This document shows, piece by piece, positions 8,376 to 14,560 of a stretch of 16,330 bases of DNA (position 1 is the first letter of the stretch; each line of letters opens with the position of its first letter). Origin of the DNA: Pseudidiomarina aestuarii (GTDB taxonomy: Bacteria; Pseudomonadota; Gammaproteobacteria; Enterobacterales; Alteromonadaceae). The stretch spans positions 1-16,330 of the forward strand of contig PYVG01000024.1 of assembly GCA_003030745.1 (NCBI GenBank). The letters run 5' to 3'. The translations under genes were made by a program, and so were the position numbers. Below the pieces are notes generated by a model. The model did not search any database. It had not been told where the DNA came from and was given only the letters and a program-made list of their open reading frames with translations.

Positions 8376-8436
8376 GGTTTGTTGCTCTTATACTTTGAGG
8401 TTCAGAATTACGAATTGCTGAAAATAAATCCCCCGT

Positions 8437-8442
8437 ATCATA
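8437..8442 (-). promoter_or_regulatory. Candidate -10 element for the M16 protease gene
   Basis: On the minus strand the hexamer reads TATGAT, 5 of 6 matches to the -10 consensus, about 62 nt before the M16 start. No strong -35 is seen at 16-18 nt. The call rests on the -10 alone. Confidence 0.3.
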
Positions 8443-8479
8443 GTTCGTAATGAGCGTAACATCTTTAAACACGACGAAT

Positions 8480-8496
8480 TACTTTGTAACAAAGTA
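8480..8496. promoter_or_regulatory. Perfect 17-bp palindrome, candidate MarR-family operator
   Basis: TACTTTGTAACAAAGTA has 8-bp perfect arms around a single central A. It lies in the 197-bp gap between the divergent M16 and MarR-family genes, 76 nt before the MarR start and 104 nt from the M16 start. MarR dimers usually bind palindromes of about 16-20 bp near their own promoters, so this is the natural candidate site for the neighbouring regulator and could control both genes. A TTGTAA within it (8484-8489) could serve as a -35 box on the plus strand. Confidence 0.5.
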
Positions 8497-8572
8497 TCAA
8501 CTATTGTAAATCCATTAAAAATATGGGTTTATATAAAGATAATAAATCTTCTTGTAAAGATATGAGGTCGAC

Positions 8573-9073
8573 ATGGCAGAAGCAAAGACTAGTTCACGTA
8601 TGGCAGTGAGTGCGATGCTCGAACAATGGCGTCAGCAACGCCCTGAGTTACCGATTCTCGAGGCGGGCTTAGTAGGCGTATTACTACGAGTGGGCAAACG
8701 GCTTGAGCAGATTGGTCTCGAGTCTCTCAAACCTTATGAGCTCGGCTGGTCTGAGCATGATCTTCTAGCAGCATTGCGCCGCCGCGGTTCTCCTTATTCT
8801 GCAACACCTGGTGAGTTATTGGACGAGTTATTTATTACTTCAGGAGCGCTGACAGCCTGTACCAATCGTTTGATAGCCCGTGGTTTGGTGTTTCGCGCTA
8901 AGAGCAAGAAGGACAGCCGCTCGCGTATTATTGCACTGACTACGGATGGCTTTCATTTCATCGATAAAGTCACCACTGAGCGGTTTCGCTTATGCGAAGA
9001 GCTGATGTCGGTTTATTCCGCGGATGACAAAAGCAAGCTGTTCGACCTAGCAGAGCAATTCTTAAAATCTTAG
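8573..9073 (+). CDS. MarR family transcriptional regulator
   Basis: This 166-aa DNA-binding protein has the MarR winged helix-turn-helix at about residues 60-125. It contains a helical core segment SEHDLLAALRRRG (60-72), ATPGELLDELFITSGALT (77-94) with the recognition helix around 87-103, and the wing KKDSRSRIIALTTDG (112-126) carrying the family's Asp-x-Arg (Asp114, Arg116). Flanking helices form the dimer interface. The ligand cannot be told from sequence. GAGG (8564-8567) lies 5 nt before ATG 8573. The gene diverges from the M16 protease across a region with a perfect palindrome, suggesting autoregulation and perhaps control of the protease. The next genes on the same strand have their own promoter. 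Confidence 0.9.
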   Translation: MAEAKTSSRMAVSAMLEQWRQQRPELPILEAGLVGVLLRVGKRLEQIGLESLKPYELGWSEHDLLAALRRRGSPYSATPGELLDELFITSGALTACTNRLIARGLVFRAKSKKDSRSRIIALTTDGFHFIDKVTTERFRLCEELMSVYSADDKSKLFDLAEQFLKS

Positions 9074-9079
9074 TTTTCC

Positions 9080-9099
9080 ATGTTAAAAATATTTGACAT
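9080..9099. promoter_or_regulatory. Operator-like inverted repeat 1 of the membrane-protein/Xre module
   Basis: ATGTTAAA (9080-9087), 4 nt, TTTGACAT (9092-9099): 8-bp arms with one mismatch. It is the same design as the second site 46 nt downstream. Its right arm contains the TTGACA -35 box of the module promoter, so a bound repressor would block polymerase. Confidence 0.6.
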
Positions 9100-9121
9100 A
9101 GCTAAAAGGAGATTCTAATCT
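9093..9121 (+). promoter_or_regulatory. Sigma-70 promoter of the membrane-protein/Xre module
   Basis: A perfect -35 TTGACA (9093-9098), 17-nt spacing and a -10 TAATCT (9116-9121), which keeps the most conserved first, second and last bases. Transcription would start near 9128, inside the second inverted repeat, leaving a leader of about 30 nt. Confidence 0.65.
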
Positions 9122-9125
9122 ACCC

Positions 9126-9145
9126 ATGTTAAACAAATTTAACAT
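9126..9145. promoter_or_regulatory. Operator-like inverted repeat 2 of the membrane-protein/Xre module
   Basis: ATGTTAAA (9126-9133), CAAA, TTTAACAT (9138-9145): perfect 8-bp arms with a 4-nt spacer. It covers the predicted transcription start and ends just before the ribosome site GAGGTGA (9147-9153). Together with site 1 it brackets the promoter, as expected for cooperative autorepression by the Xre-type protein encoded two genes on. Confidence 0.65.
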
Positions 9146-9156
9146 TGAGGTGAGTC

Positions 9157-9573
9157 ATGAGTTTCTCCGAAAAATCGGCGTGGGTAATGTTTCTGGTTCT
9201 GGCGGTTATTGGTGGCGGTTTTATTATTGATGTGGTTCAAGTGTCGTTGGCGATAGATGCAATCGCACCACCCATGATGGTCATCAAGTTTGTGGTGAGC
9301 ATGATTTTTGTCAGCATTGTCGCGCAGGTTGTATTGGCGATAACATCATCTCGCGATGCGAATCGCCCCAAAGACGAGAGAGAACGCTCTATTGCACTGT
9401 GGTCCTCAGCTAAAGCGGGTTTTGTATTTGCCTTTGGCGTGATCACGAGTTTGGGACATTTTCTGTATTACGGTGACGGCAATCTATTGTTCTATATGGT
9501 GTTAGCATCTCTGATTATTAGCCAGCTACTTGAGTATGTATTGCAAATCATCGCGTTCCGTCGGGGTATTTAA
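9157..9573 (+). CDS. Small four-helix membrane protein paired with a Xre-type regulator
   Basis: I cannot assign a function. The 138-aa product has four predicted transmembrane helices (about 9-30, 41-63, 84-104, 109-133). The loop between helices 2 and 3 carries RPKDERERSIALWSSAKAG (70-88), a charged DER-x-R motif seen in many small membrane proteins encoded next to short HTH regulators. GAGGTGA lies just before ATG 9157. It is the first gene of a two-gene unit: the regulator gene starts 2 nt after its TAA. By analogy with such pairs, the membrane protein could be the regulated output or could modulate the regulator at the membrane; both are inference. Confidence 0.82.
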   Translation: MSFSEKSAWVMFLVLAVIGGGFIIDVVQVSLAIDAIAPPMMVIKFVVSMIFVSIVAQVVLAITSSRDANRPKDERERSIALWSSAKAGFVFAFGVITSLGHFLYYGDGNLLFYMVLASLIISQLLEYVLQIIAFRRGI

Positions 9574-9575
9574 AG

Positions 9576-9815
9576 GTGGCTACATTACCAATCACGAATT
9601 GCGTGCGTGAACTGCGTCAAGAACATGATGACATGACGCAGGCCGATTTGGGTGATGCAGTAGGGGTGACTCGACAAACTATTGCAGCCATTGAGCAACG
9701 GCGTTACTCGCCGTCGCTCGAGGTTGCGTTCCGAATTGCTCGGGTATTCAACCAGCCTCTAGAGGTTGTATTTCAGTTTGAGTCAGACGAGGGATCAGCC
9801 GGCTCCCACAACTGA
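9576..9815 (+). CDS. Short Xre/Cro-CI-type HTH regulator (YozG-like)
   Basis: At 79 aa the protein is almost only a helix-turn-helix domain (about residues 6-64). RELRQEHDDMTQADLGDAVG (11-30) gives helices 1-2, VTRQTIAAIEQRRYSPSL (31-48) the recognition helix and following turn, and AFRIARVFNQPLEVVF (51-66) helices 4-5. This pattern is typical of the small family related to YozG/YgzD. The start is a GTG 2 nt after the upstream stop, with GGGG (9563-9566) as a modest ribosome site, so it depends on translation of the membrane-protein gene. The two 8-4-8 inverted repeats upstream are its likely operators. Its last 43 bp overlap the convergent VOC gene. Confidence 0.88.
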   Translation: MATLPITNCVRELRQEHDDMTQADLGDAVGVTRQTIAAIEQRRYSPSLEVAFRIARVFNQPLEVVFQFESDEGSAGSHN

Positions 9816-10210
9816 ATTGGATTTCCCTCAGGGTCGGCCAGCCGAGCGAAGCGACCATTGGGATAGACTTCGCTCTCTACCTCGACCTCAATGTCAGCTG
9901 CTCGCAATTGAGCGACCATCGCATCAAGGTCGCGCACTCGGAAATTAATCATCCACTGCTGATCGTCGTCGCCAAAATATTTGGTTTTCTGATTAAACAC
10001 GCCATAGACAGTAGGTCCGGCAGTTTGCTGCCAGGGCTCTTCTTCGTATGTGGTTGGCGTTTGTTTAATACCTAAATGTTCTTCATACCAAGCAGCCAGC
10101 TGCGCCGGGTTCTCAGACTTGAAGAAGAATCCACCAATACCGTCCACTCTCTCTTTGGCCATGATAGCTGAACTCGCTAGTAGTAAAGCAATGATCAAAT
10201 ATATTCGCAC
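9773..10210 (-). CDS. Exported VOC superfamily (glyoxalase-fold) protein
   Basis: This 145-aa protein has a Sec signal peptide (MRIYLIIALLLASSAIMA, likely cut after Ala18) and one VOC module. The first half is GIGGFFFKSENPAQLAAWYEEHLGI; the second contains MINFRVRDLDAMVAQLR and GRFARLADPEGNPIQLWEP near the C-terminus, the usual last strands with a Glu that often binds metal in this fold. VOC proteins act as lyases, dioxygenases or antibiotic-binding proteins and are usually cytosolic; the substrate here is unknown. The start is GTG 10210, supported by AGGAG 5 nt upstream. The 3' end overlaps the convergent Xre gene by 43 bp. A hairpin-forming repeat begins 4 nt upstream of the ribosome site. 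Confidence 0.87.
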   Translation of the reverse strand: MRIYLIIALLLASSAIMAKERVDGIGGFFFKSENPAQLAAWYEEHLGIKQTPTTYEEEPWQQTAGPTVYGVFNQKTKYFGDDDQQWMINFRVRDLDAMVAQLRAADIEVEVESEVYPNGRFARLADPEGNPIQLWEPADPSSDSN

Positions 10211-10223
10211 TGGGGCTCCTGTA

Positions 10224-10294
10224 AATAGTGAATCGTGAACAGAGAATCGAAAAACGGTGTGTTCTGTTCACCGTTCACTATTAACTATTCACTA
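10224..10294. repeat. Intergenic heptamer-based palindromic element, copy A
   Basis: The left arm 10224-10242 pairs with 10264-10282 at 17 of 19 positions around a 21-nt loop. Each arm is made of 7-nt units (AGTGAAT, CGTGAAC, AGAGAAT on the left; reverse complements of TGAATAG, TTAATAG, TGAACGG, TGAACAG on the right). The right edge is the TAG stop codon of the GPP34 gene (10292-10294), so the units follow that stop directly on the minus strand. Positions 10226-10246 match copy B (14470-14490) at 20 of 21 bases, and CTGTTCACCGTTCACT (10264-10279) is identical in both copies, in the same orientation. Confidence 0.8.
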
Positions 10295-10978
10295 GGTTGT
10301 TGTTACCGTAATCGCCGGCATGATGGCCGCCATCATTACTGCCACCTGAATACCTTCAATCACTTCTTTCGTAATCTTACCTATACCTTCGCCATTTGCG
10401 ATAGCGTCGATTTTTTCTTTGTTGGCTTTTAACTCAGCTTTGCTAAACACCTGCGGCAGCAAATGTGCTGCTCGAGCCAATGACAACGTCACCACAATGC
10501 GCGGATCAATCTCCAATGGTTTATCGAGCACTAACCGGCGTAACTCATGTCGTAGCCGTTGCTCTGGTTCAGGATTGATTTCTGGATAGATACGGCGCGT
10601 GAAGAGCCAGAGTATCTGCTCTTTCTCAGCCTTGAGAATGTTATCAGCGGCCAAAGTTTTCGCGACCTTATGATTCAAATCTTTGATACCGGCTAATTTT
10701 GATACCCAGTCGCGCAGCGTGGCTTGACGCTTGGCGTTGTGGATCTTATCGAGAGCCTCATCCAAAATAGCATCACCGGTAGGAGAGAAGTCGATAACCT
10801 CAACTTTAGCCTTTTTCGGTTTTTCTTCTGTTGGATCCACCTGAATTTTTTCCAACATCAGTAGCTCGGTGAGGAGTGCTGAGGCGACAGCATAGCCTAC
10901 ATAGCTTGCATTCATGGTGCCTTTCTCTTCACACAATGCCAGTAGAATCAGCGCTTGATAGATTTTTAATTCACCCAT
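10292..10978 (-). CDS. GOLPH3/Vps74 (GPP34) family protein
   Basis: The 228-aa product is a bacterial member of the family of eukaryotic GOLPH3/Vps74, which binds PI4P at the Golgi and retains glycosyltransferases. The role in bacteria is not established. Family features are the N-terminal ALILLALCEEKGTM (9-22), the helix SALLTELLMLEKI (33-45), the signature SPTGDAILDEALDKI (65-79), WVSKLAG (91-97), LAADNILKAEKEQIL (109-123) and the arginine-rich RLRHELRRLVLDK (141-153). By eye, the Trp and Arg residues that hold PI4P in human GOLPH3 are not matched, fitting a cell without PI4P. The C-terminus is hydrophobic. ATG 10978 has GAGGA upstream. Its TAG stop forms the edge of a repeat element. Confidence 0.85.
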   Translation of the reverse strand: MGELKIYQALILLALCEEKGTMNASYVGYAVASALLTELLMLEKIQVDPTEEKPKKAKVEVIDFSPTGDAILDEALDKIHNAKRQATLRDWVSKLAGIKDLNHKVAKTLAADNILKAEKEQILWLFTRRIYPEINPEPEQRLRHELRRLVLDKPLEIDPRIVVTLSLARAAHLLPQVFSKAELKANKEKIDAIANGEGIGKITKEVIEGIQVAVMMAAIMPAITVTTT

Positions 10979-11093
10979 GAATTATCCTCGTATCTTGTTA
11001 CATTTAACCTCAGGATTACCCGCTGGTCAGCATTGGTCAAGAAAGGTAATGTAACGGAATCTAACGACCCCACTAAATAATGAGAAATAGCAC

Positions 11094-11633
11094 GTGAATA
11101 TTGAACCTTCTGAGCGGTTAAGTTATGCCTTTATGGGCGCTGAGGATGCGGGTTTTATGCTGGATTTAGATAGTGACCCGCGAGTGATGCAGTTCATCAA
11201 CGGTGGAAAATGCTCAACCCCAGAAGACATTGAGCAGGTGATTCTGCCGCGTTTGTATTCCTATCGAAATAGCGCGCGTGGCTGGGGGATGTGGCGACTC
11301 ATTGAAACCAGTAGTGGTGATTCAATTGGCATGGTGTTGGCGCGTCCGATGCATTTTTTCAGTGACCATCCTGATGAAACAGATATCGAACTGGGCTGGC
11401 GCTTGCGTCGCAGTGCATGGGGCAAAGGTTACGCCACCGAGGCTGCAAAACACTTGATGCATGCTTTACAACAGCATGATCCAGCTATTCGCGCCTTCAC
11501 CGCCATTGCATTTGAGGCGAATGTGGGTTCAACCAATGTCATGCAAAAACTGGGGATGCAATTTGTGAAGAAGGCGGTGCATCCTGATCCATTAGGCGAC
11601 CATGAGGTGGTGTTTTACCAATGTCAGCGATAA
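11094..11633 (+). CDS. GNAT family N-acetyltransferase (RimJ/RimL-like)
   Basis: It transfers an acetyl group from acetyl-CoA to an unknown amine, perhaps a protein N-terminus or small molecule. The 179-aa protein shows the GNAT order: an N-terminal RLSYAFMGAEDAGFMLDLDSDPRVM block (8-32), ELGWRLRRSAWGKGYATEA (99-117) with the acetyl-CoA pyrophosphate loop WGKGYATEA, and ANVGSTNVMQKLGM (142-155), the conserved Asn/Ser motif of the RimJ/RimL subgroup. The GTG start at 11094 has only a weak ribosome site (TGAGAAA), but the domain begins at once, so no longer start is needed. Its end overlaps the next gene by 13 nt, indicating translational coupling. Confidence 0.9.
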   Translation: MNIEPSERLSYAFMGAEDAGFMLDLDSDPRVMQFINGGKCSTPEDIEQVILPRLYSYRNSARGWGMWRLIETSSGDSIGMVLARPMHFFSDHPDETDIELGWRLRRSAWGKGYATEAAKHLMHALQQHDPAIRAFTAIAFEANVGSTNVMQKLGMQFVKKAVHPDPLGDHEVVFYQCQR

Positions 11634-12301
11634 AGTTTTCCTACTTTTATGAGCGGGCACTGGCTCGCAAGGGCAGTGAGGCAGCTCTCCGCGAGCGTTT
11701 GCCAAAACCTGCATCCCGCGAAGCGTTGGAGCAGTTAGATGACCGCCAAGTACTCGCAGAAATGACGCGTTGCATCTTTCGCGCGGGCTTTGCGTGGCGT
11801 GTCATTGAAAATAAATGGCCAGGTTTTGATGCGGCATTCGCAGGCTTTTTTCCACCCTATTGGCAACAAGTCCCGCCGGAGCGTTTAGATGAATTAGCCC
11901 GCGACGAGCGAATTGTGCGTAATCCGCAGAAAATTGCGACAGTACCGGTGAATGCACGAATGATTGTCGAGGTCGCAGAAAAGTATGGCTCGTTTGGAGC
12001 TTTTCTGGCGGACTGGCCGGCAGATGATCAAGCCGGTTTGCAAATGTACTTAAAGAAGTATGGTTCGCGTCTCGGCGGCACCGCTGCGCAGCATGTCCTG
12101 CGCCGTCTCGGCTGGGATGGGTATATTTACACCCCAGATACACTGACAGCTTTGCGTAATCACAAGCTGCTCGATGCGAGCGAGTTCAGTAAGCGTGGTA
12201 TGCAGCAAATTCAAACCGCATTTAATGAGTGGCAGACCGAGACCGGCCTGCCGTATTGTCAGCTATCGCGCATCCTGTCCATGACTTTGGATGCGCGGTA
12301 A
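11621..12301 (+). CDS. Tag-family (DNA-3-methyladenine glycosylase I-like) protein, divergent
   Basis: The 226-aa protein resembles methyladenine glycosylases (COG2818), helical base-excision enzymes that remove 3-methyladenine from DNA. Matches to E. coli Tag are CIFRAGFAWRVIENKWPGFDAAFAGFFP (51-78) against its AGLSW region, ERIVRNPQKIATVPVNAR (96-113), then FGAFLADWP and a C-terminal GGTAAQHVLRRLGWDGYIY (152-170). It lacks the Tag zinc ligands (Cys4, His17, His175, Cys179 in E. coli), and in my by-eye alignment Cys51 replaces the base-contacting Glu38; Trp59 matches Trp46. Substrate and activity are therefore uncertain. The ATG overlaps the acetyltransferase gene by 13 nt. Its TAA is 3 nt from the stop of the convergent gor gene. 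Confidence 0.82.
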   Translation: MSAIKFSYFYERALARKGSEAALRERLPKPASREALEQLDDRQVLAEMTRCIFRAGFAWRVIENKWPGFDAAFAGFFPPYWQQVPPERLDELARDERIVRNPQKIATVPVNARMIVEVAEKYGSFGAFLADWPADDQAGLQMYLKKYGSRLGGTAAQHVLRRLGWDGYIYTPDTLTALRNHKLLDASEFSKRGMQQIQTAFNEWQTETGLPYCQLSRILSMTLDAR

Positions 12302-12304
12302 CGG

Positions 12305-13660
12305 CTACCGGAGCGTCACAAACTCCTCGGCTGAAGTTGGGTGCAATGCAATAGTGGCATCAAAGTCTGCTTTGGTTGCGCCCATTTTCATAGCCACCGC
12401 AAAGCCTTGTAAAATTTCGTCCATACCTTCGCCGATACCATGCAAACCAATGACGCGTTCGTCAGGACCACAGCAAATCAGCTTAAAGGTACTGAGCGCG
12501 CGATGCGGTGTAATCGCGTTATACATGGCTGCGAATTGTGAGCGATACACTTTGATTTCCTGATCATCATGAAAGGCACGCGCTTGGTCTTCGGTCATGC
12601 CAATAGTCCCAATAGGTGGGTGACTGAACACAATCGTAGGGATCAGCGAAAAATCCATTTTGGCGTCGGCCATATCTTTATTAAATAAGCGCTCTGCGAG
12701 CAAACGCCCGGCTTTAATAGCAACTGGCGTAAGCTGCGCAGCACCGGTGATATCACCGACTGCATAGATGCCTTTGACGTTGGTGTTCTGATATTCATCA
12801 ACCGGGATCAGACCATTCTCACCAACTTCCACACCCGCTGCCTCGAGGTTGATTTTATCGGTCGCTGGGACGCGGCCAATAGCCCAAATCAGGCAATCTA
12901 CGTCAGTGAACTGTTGCCCATCTTTACAGGTGATGGTGAGCAGGCCTGCTGAGTTTTTCTCAACTTTTTCGACGTCACAATGGGCATGCAATTGATGTCC
13001 ATCTTGATCCATACGCTGCAACAAAGCATCGGTAATGTCGTTGTCGAATTGGCGTAATGGACGGTCGTGACGCACCAATAAATGCGCATCGGTGCCCAGC
13101 GCATGTAACACACCGGCAATTTCGACGGCAATATAGCCCGCGCCAACCACGACCGCTTTCTTCGGTTGTTCTTGCAGGGCAAAAAAGCCATCCGAGTCGA
13201 TGCCCAGTTCCGCGCCTGGTACATCAGGAATGAGTGGACGGCCACCCGTGGCAATGGTGATGTGATCAGCCGTGATATGTTCGCCGTTGACTTCAACGGT
13301 ATTTGCGTCGACGAAACGAGCGAATCCTTCAATGTAGTCCACACCATTACTGGAAAATCCGCGCTGGTAGCCACCATGAATACGTTCAATATAGGCTTCG
13401 CGATGTTTGACTAAGGTCGCCCAATCAAACCCGTCTTGGGTTAGATGAAAACCATAGGCTTCCGCATATTTCAGTGCTTCCGCAATATGCGCGCCATACC
13501 ACATCACCTTTTTCGGGACACAACCCACATTGACACAAGTACCGCCAACCGCTTTCGCCTCAATCACAGCTGCTTTCGCACCGCGAATAGCTGCCCGGTT
13601 TGCGGATGCGATACCGCCGCTGCCCGCGCCAATGGCAAGATAGTCGAAATGACGTGTCAT
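12305..13660 (-). CDS. gor: Glutathione-disulfide reductase
   Basis: It reduces oxidised glutathione with NADPH through FAD in the cytosol. The 451-aa enzyme matches E. coli Gor (450 aa). FAD-binding GAGSGGIASANRAA lies at 11-24, the redox disulfide GGTCVNVGCVPKK uses Cys42 and Cys47 (the same numbers as E. coli), and the NADPH Rossmann segment is GAGYIAVEIAG. It is followed by VRHDRPLRQFD, whose two Arg select NADPH over NADH. The second FAD motif is GIYAVGDI, and the C-terminal HPTSAEEF supplies His440 and Glu445 of the partner active site. The start is ATG 13660 with AGGAG 8 nt upstream; the frame stays open to 13777, but that extension is basic, without homology, and overlaps the divergent gene. 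Confidence 0.96.
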   Translation of the reverse strand: MTRHFDYLAIGAGSGGIASANRAAIRGAKAAVIEAKAVGGTCVNVGCVPKKVMWYGAHIAEALKYAEAYGFHLTQDGFDWATLVKHREAYIERIHGGYQRGFSSNGVDYIEGFARFVDANTVEVNGEHITADHITIATGGRPLIPDVPGAELGIDSDGFFALQEQPKKAVVVGAGYIAVEIAGVLHALGTDAHLLVRHDRPLRQFDNDITDALLQRMDQDGHQLHAHCDVEKVEKNSAGLLTITCKDGQQFTDVDCLIWAIGRVPATDKINLEAAGVEVGENGLIPVDEYQNTNVKGIYAVGDITGAAQLTPVAIKAGRLLAERLFNKDMADAKMDFSLIPTIVFSHPPIGTIGMTEDQARAFHDDQEIKVYRSQFAAMYNAITPHRALSTFKLICCGPDERVIGLHGIGEGMDEILQGFAVAMKMGATKADFDATIALHPTSAEEFVTLR

Positions 13661-13770
13661 GTAGTGTACTCCTGTAATCACTGAATCTGATTGTGGTAAA
13701 GTCGGCAATGATCGCCCATTTCGCGACAGCGTGCAACGCAACCTGAGTGAACACTGAGTACAAAGAGTCG

Positions 13771-14472
13771 ATGACACTAATCTATCAAATCAATCGCAGT
13801 CGCAAGCGCCGTTCTGTTGCTATTAAAGTGAAGCAGGGCGAAGTTCGAGTGGATGCTCCGTGGTATGTCACCGACAGTCGTATTCATGCTGTGGTGGAGC
13901 AGAAGCGTGAATGGATTGAGAAGCATCTCTACCGTCAGCAACAACAACTTCAAGCGCTGACTCTGCGACGTTGGCAAGCAGGTGAAGAAATTCGCTGGCT
14001 GGGTGAGTCTCTGCTGTTAGCGGTTCAAGCTGGCAGCAAAGGGCAGTGCGAACGCCACGAGCAGCAGTTAGTCGTGACTGTTCCGCAGCGAGTGACGCAA
14101 CAGAGTGCGTACATTGAGAAGCAAGTGAAAGCTTGGTTCAAACAACAAGCGTTGCAATGGTTAGATGCATTTTTTGCGCAGTGGAGCCATGCCAAGTTGC
14201 AGCCCAAAAGCTGGGCATTGGCTGACTTCTCTAGCAAATGGGGACATTGTTCGGTAAAGGGCGAACTCAAATTCACTTGGAAACTGTGGTTAGCTCCTGA
14301 ATCCATTGTGCGCTCGGTTGTGTTGCATGAACTCGCACATCTGCGCGAGTTCAATCACAGCAAAGCCTTCTGGCAACAGGTCGCGGCTATCGATCCGGAC
14401 TATCAGGAGTCTGAGCGGTGGCTCAAACAGCACGGTAGCACGACCCTAGCGCCAAACTACCTAAGCTATTAG
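13771..14472 (+). CDS. YgjP/DUF45 family zinc metallopeptidase-like protein
   Basis: The 233-aa protein belongs to the YgjP-like (DUF45, WLM/SprT-related) family of predicted metal-dependent hydrolases. The N-terminal half begins with the typical RSRKRRSVAIKVKQGEVRV (9-27) and has a helical REWIEKHLYRQQQQLQAL segment. The C-terminal half has SSKWGHCSVKGELKFTWKL (154-172) and the zinc site HELAH (186-190) with a third His at 196 in REFNHSKAFW. All catalytic residues (His186, Glu187, His190, His196) are present. The physiological substrate is unknown. ATG 13771 is preceded by a weak AGAG; an in-frame GTG at 13747 is possible but has no ribosome site. It diverges from gor, and its TAG stop forms the left edge of repeat copy B. 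Confidence 0.9.
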   Translation: MTLIYQINRSRKRRSVAIKVKQGEVRVDAPWYVTDSRIHAVVEQKREWIEKHLYRQQQQLQALTLRRWQAGEEIRWLGESLLLAVQAGSKGQCERHEQQLVVTVPQRVTQQSAYIEKQVKAWFKQQALQWLDAFFAQWSHAKLQPKSWALADFSSKWGHCSVKGELKFTWKLWLAPESIVRSVVLHELAHLREFNHSKAFWQQVAAIDPDYQESERWLKQHGSTTLAPNYLSY

Positions 14473-14555
14473 TGAATAGTGAACAGAGAACAGTGAACAC
14501 CAATACGCTAGATGGCTGGTGCTGGGGCTTTACTGTTCACCGTTCACTTTTCACC
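14470..14555. repeat. Intergenic heptamer-based palindromic element, copy B
   Basis: The left part is four 7-nt units in a row: AGTGAAT (14471), AGTGAAC (14478), AGAGAAC (14485), AGTGAAC (14492). The right part read backwards gives GGTGAAA, AGTGAAC, GGTGAAC. Arms 14472-14494 and 14532-14554 pair at 20 of 23 positions around a 37-nt loop. It fills almost the whole gap between the convergent YgjP-like and dipeptidyl peptidase genes, and its first three bases are the YgjP-like TAG stop. It lacks a T tract, so it is not a standard terminator, but it could still protect or end both transcripts. Confidence 0.8.
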
Positions 14556-14560
14556 TTTAT

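Noticed and set aside
8533..8562. Direct repeat TAAAGATA upstream of the MarR-family gene
   Set aside because: Short, AT-rich and in an AT-rich leader; not distinguishable from background composition.
10997..11055. GTTACATT (10997-11004) and AATGTAAC (11048-11055) as a paired regulatory hairpin between the GPP34 and GNAT genes
   Set aside because: The arms match perfectly but are only 8 bp, AT-rich and 43 nt apart. That is too weak to claim as a feature, though the two half-sites may be worth noting in a motif search.
13744..13760. GTGAACACTGAGTA next to the YgjP-like start as a third copy of the heptamer repeat
   Set aside because: Only one GTGAAC unit is present, without tandem units or an inverted partner; chance is the simpler explanation.
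13661..13777. N-terminal extension of the gor frame up to 13777
   Set aside because: The extra 39 residues are Cys/Ser/Arg-rich, have no FAD-domain similarity and overlap the divergent YgjP-like gene. The ATG at 13660 has AGGAG at good spacing and reproduces E. coli Gor numbering.
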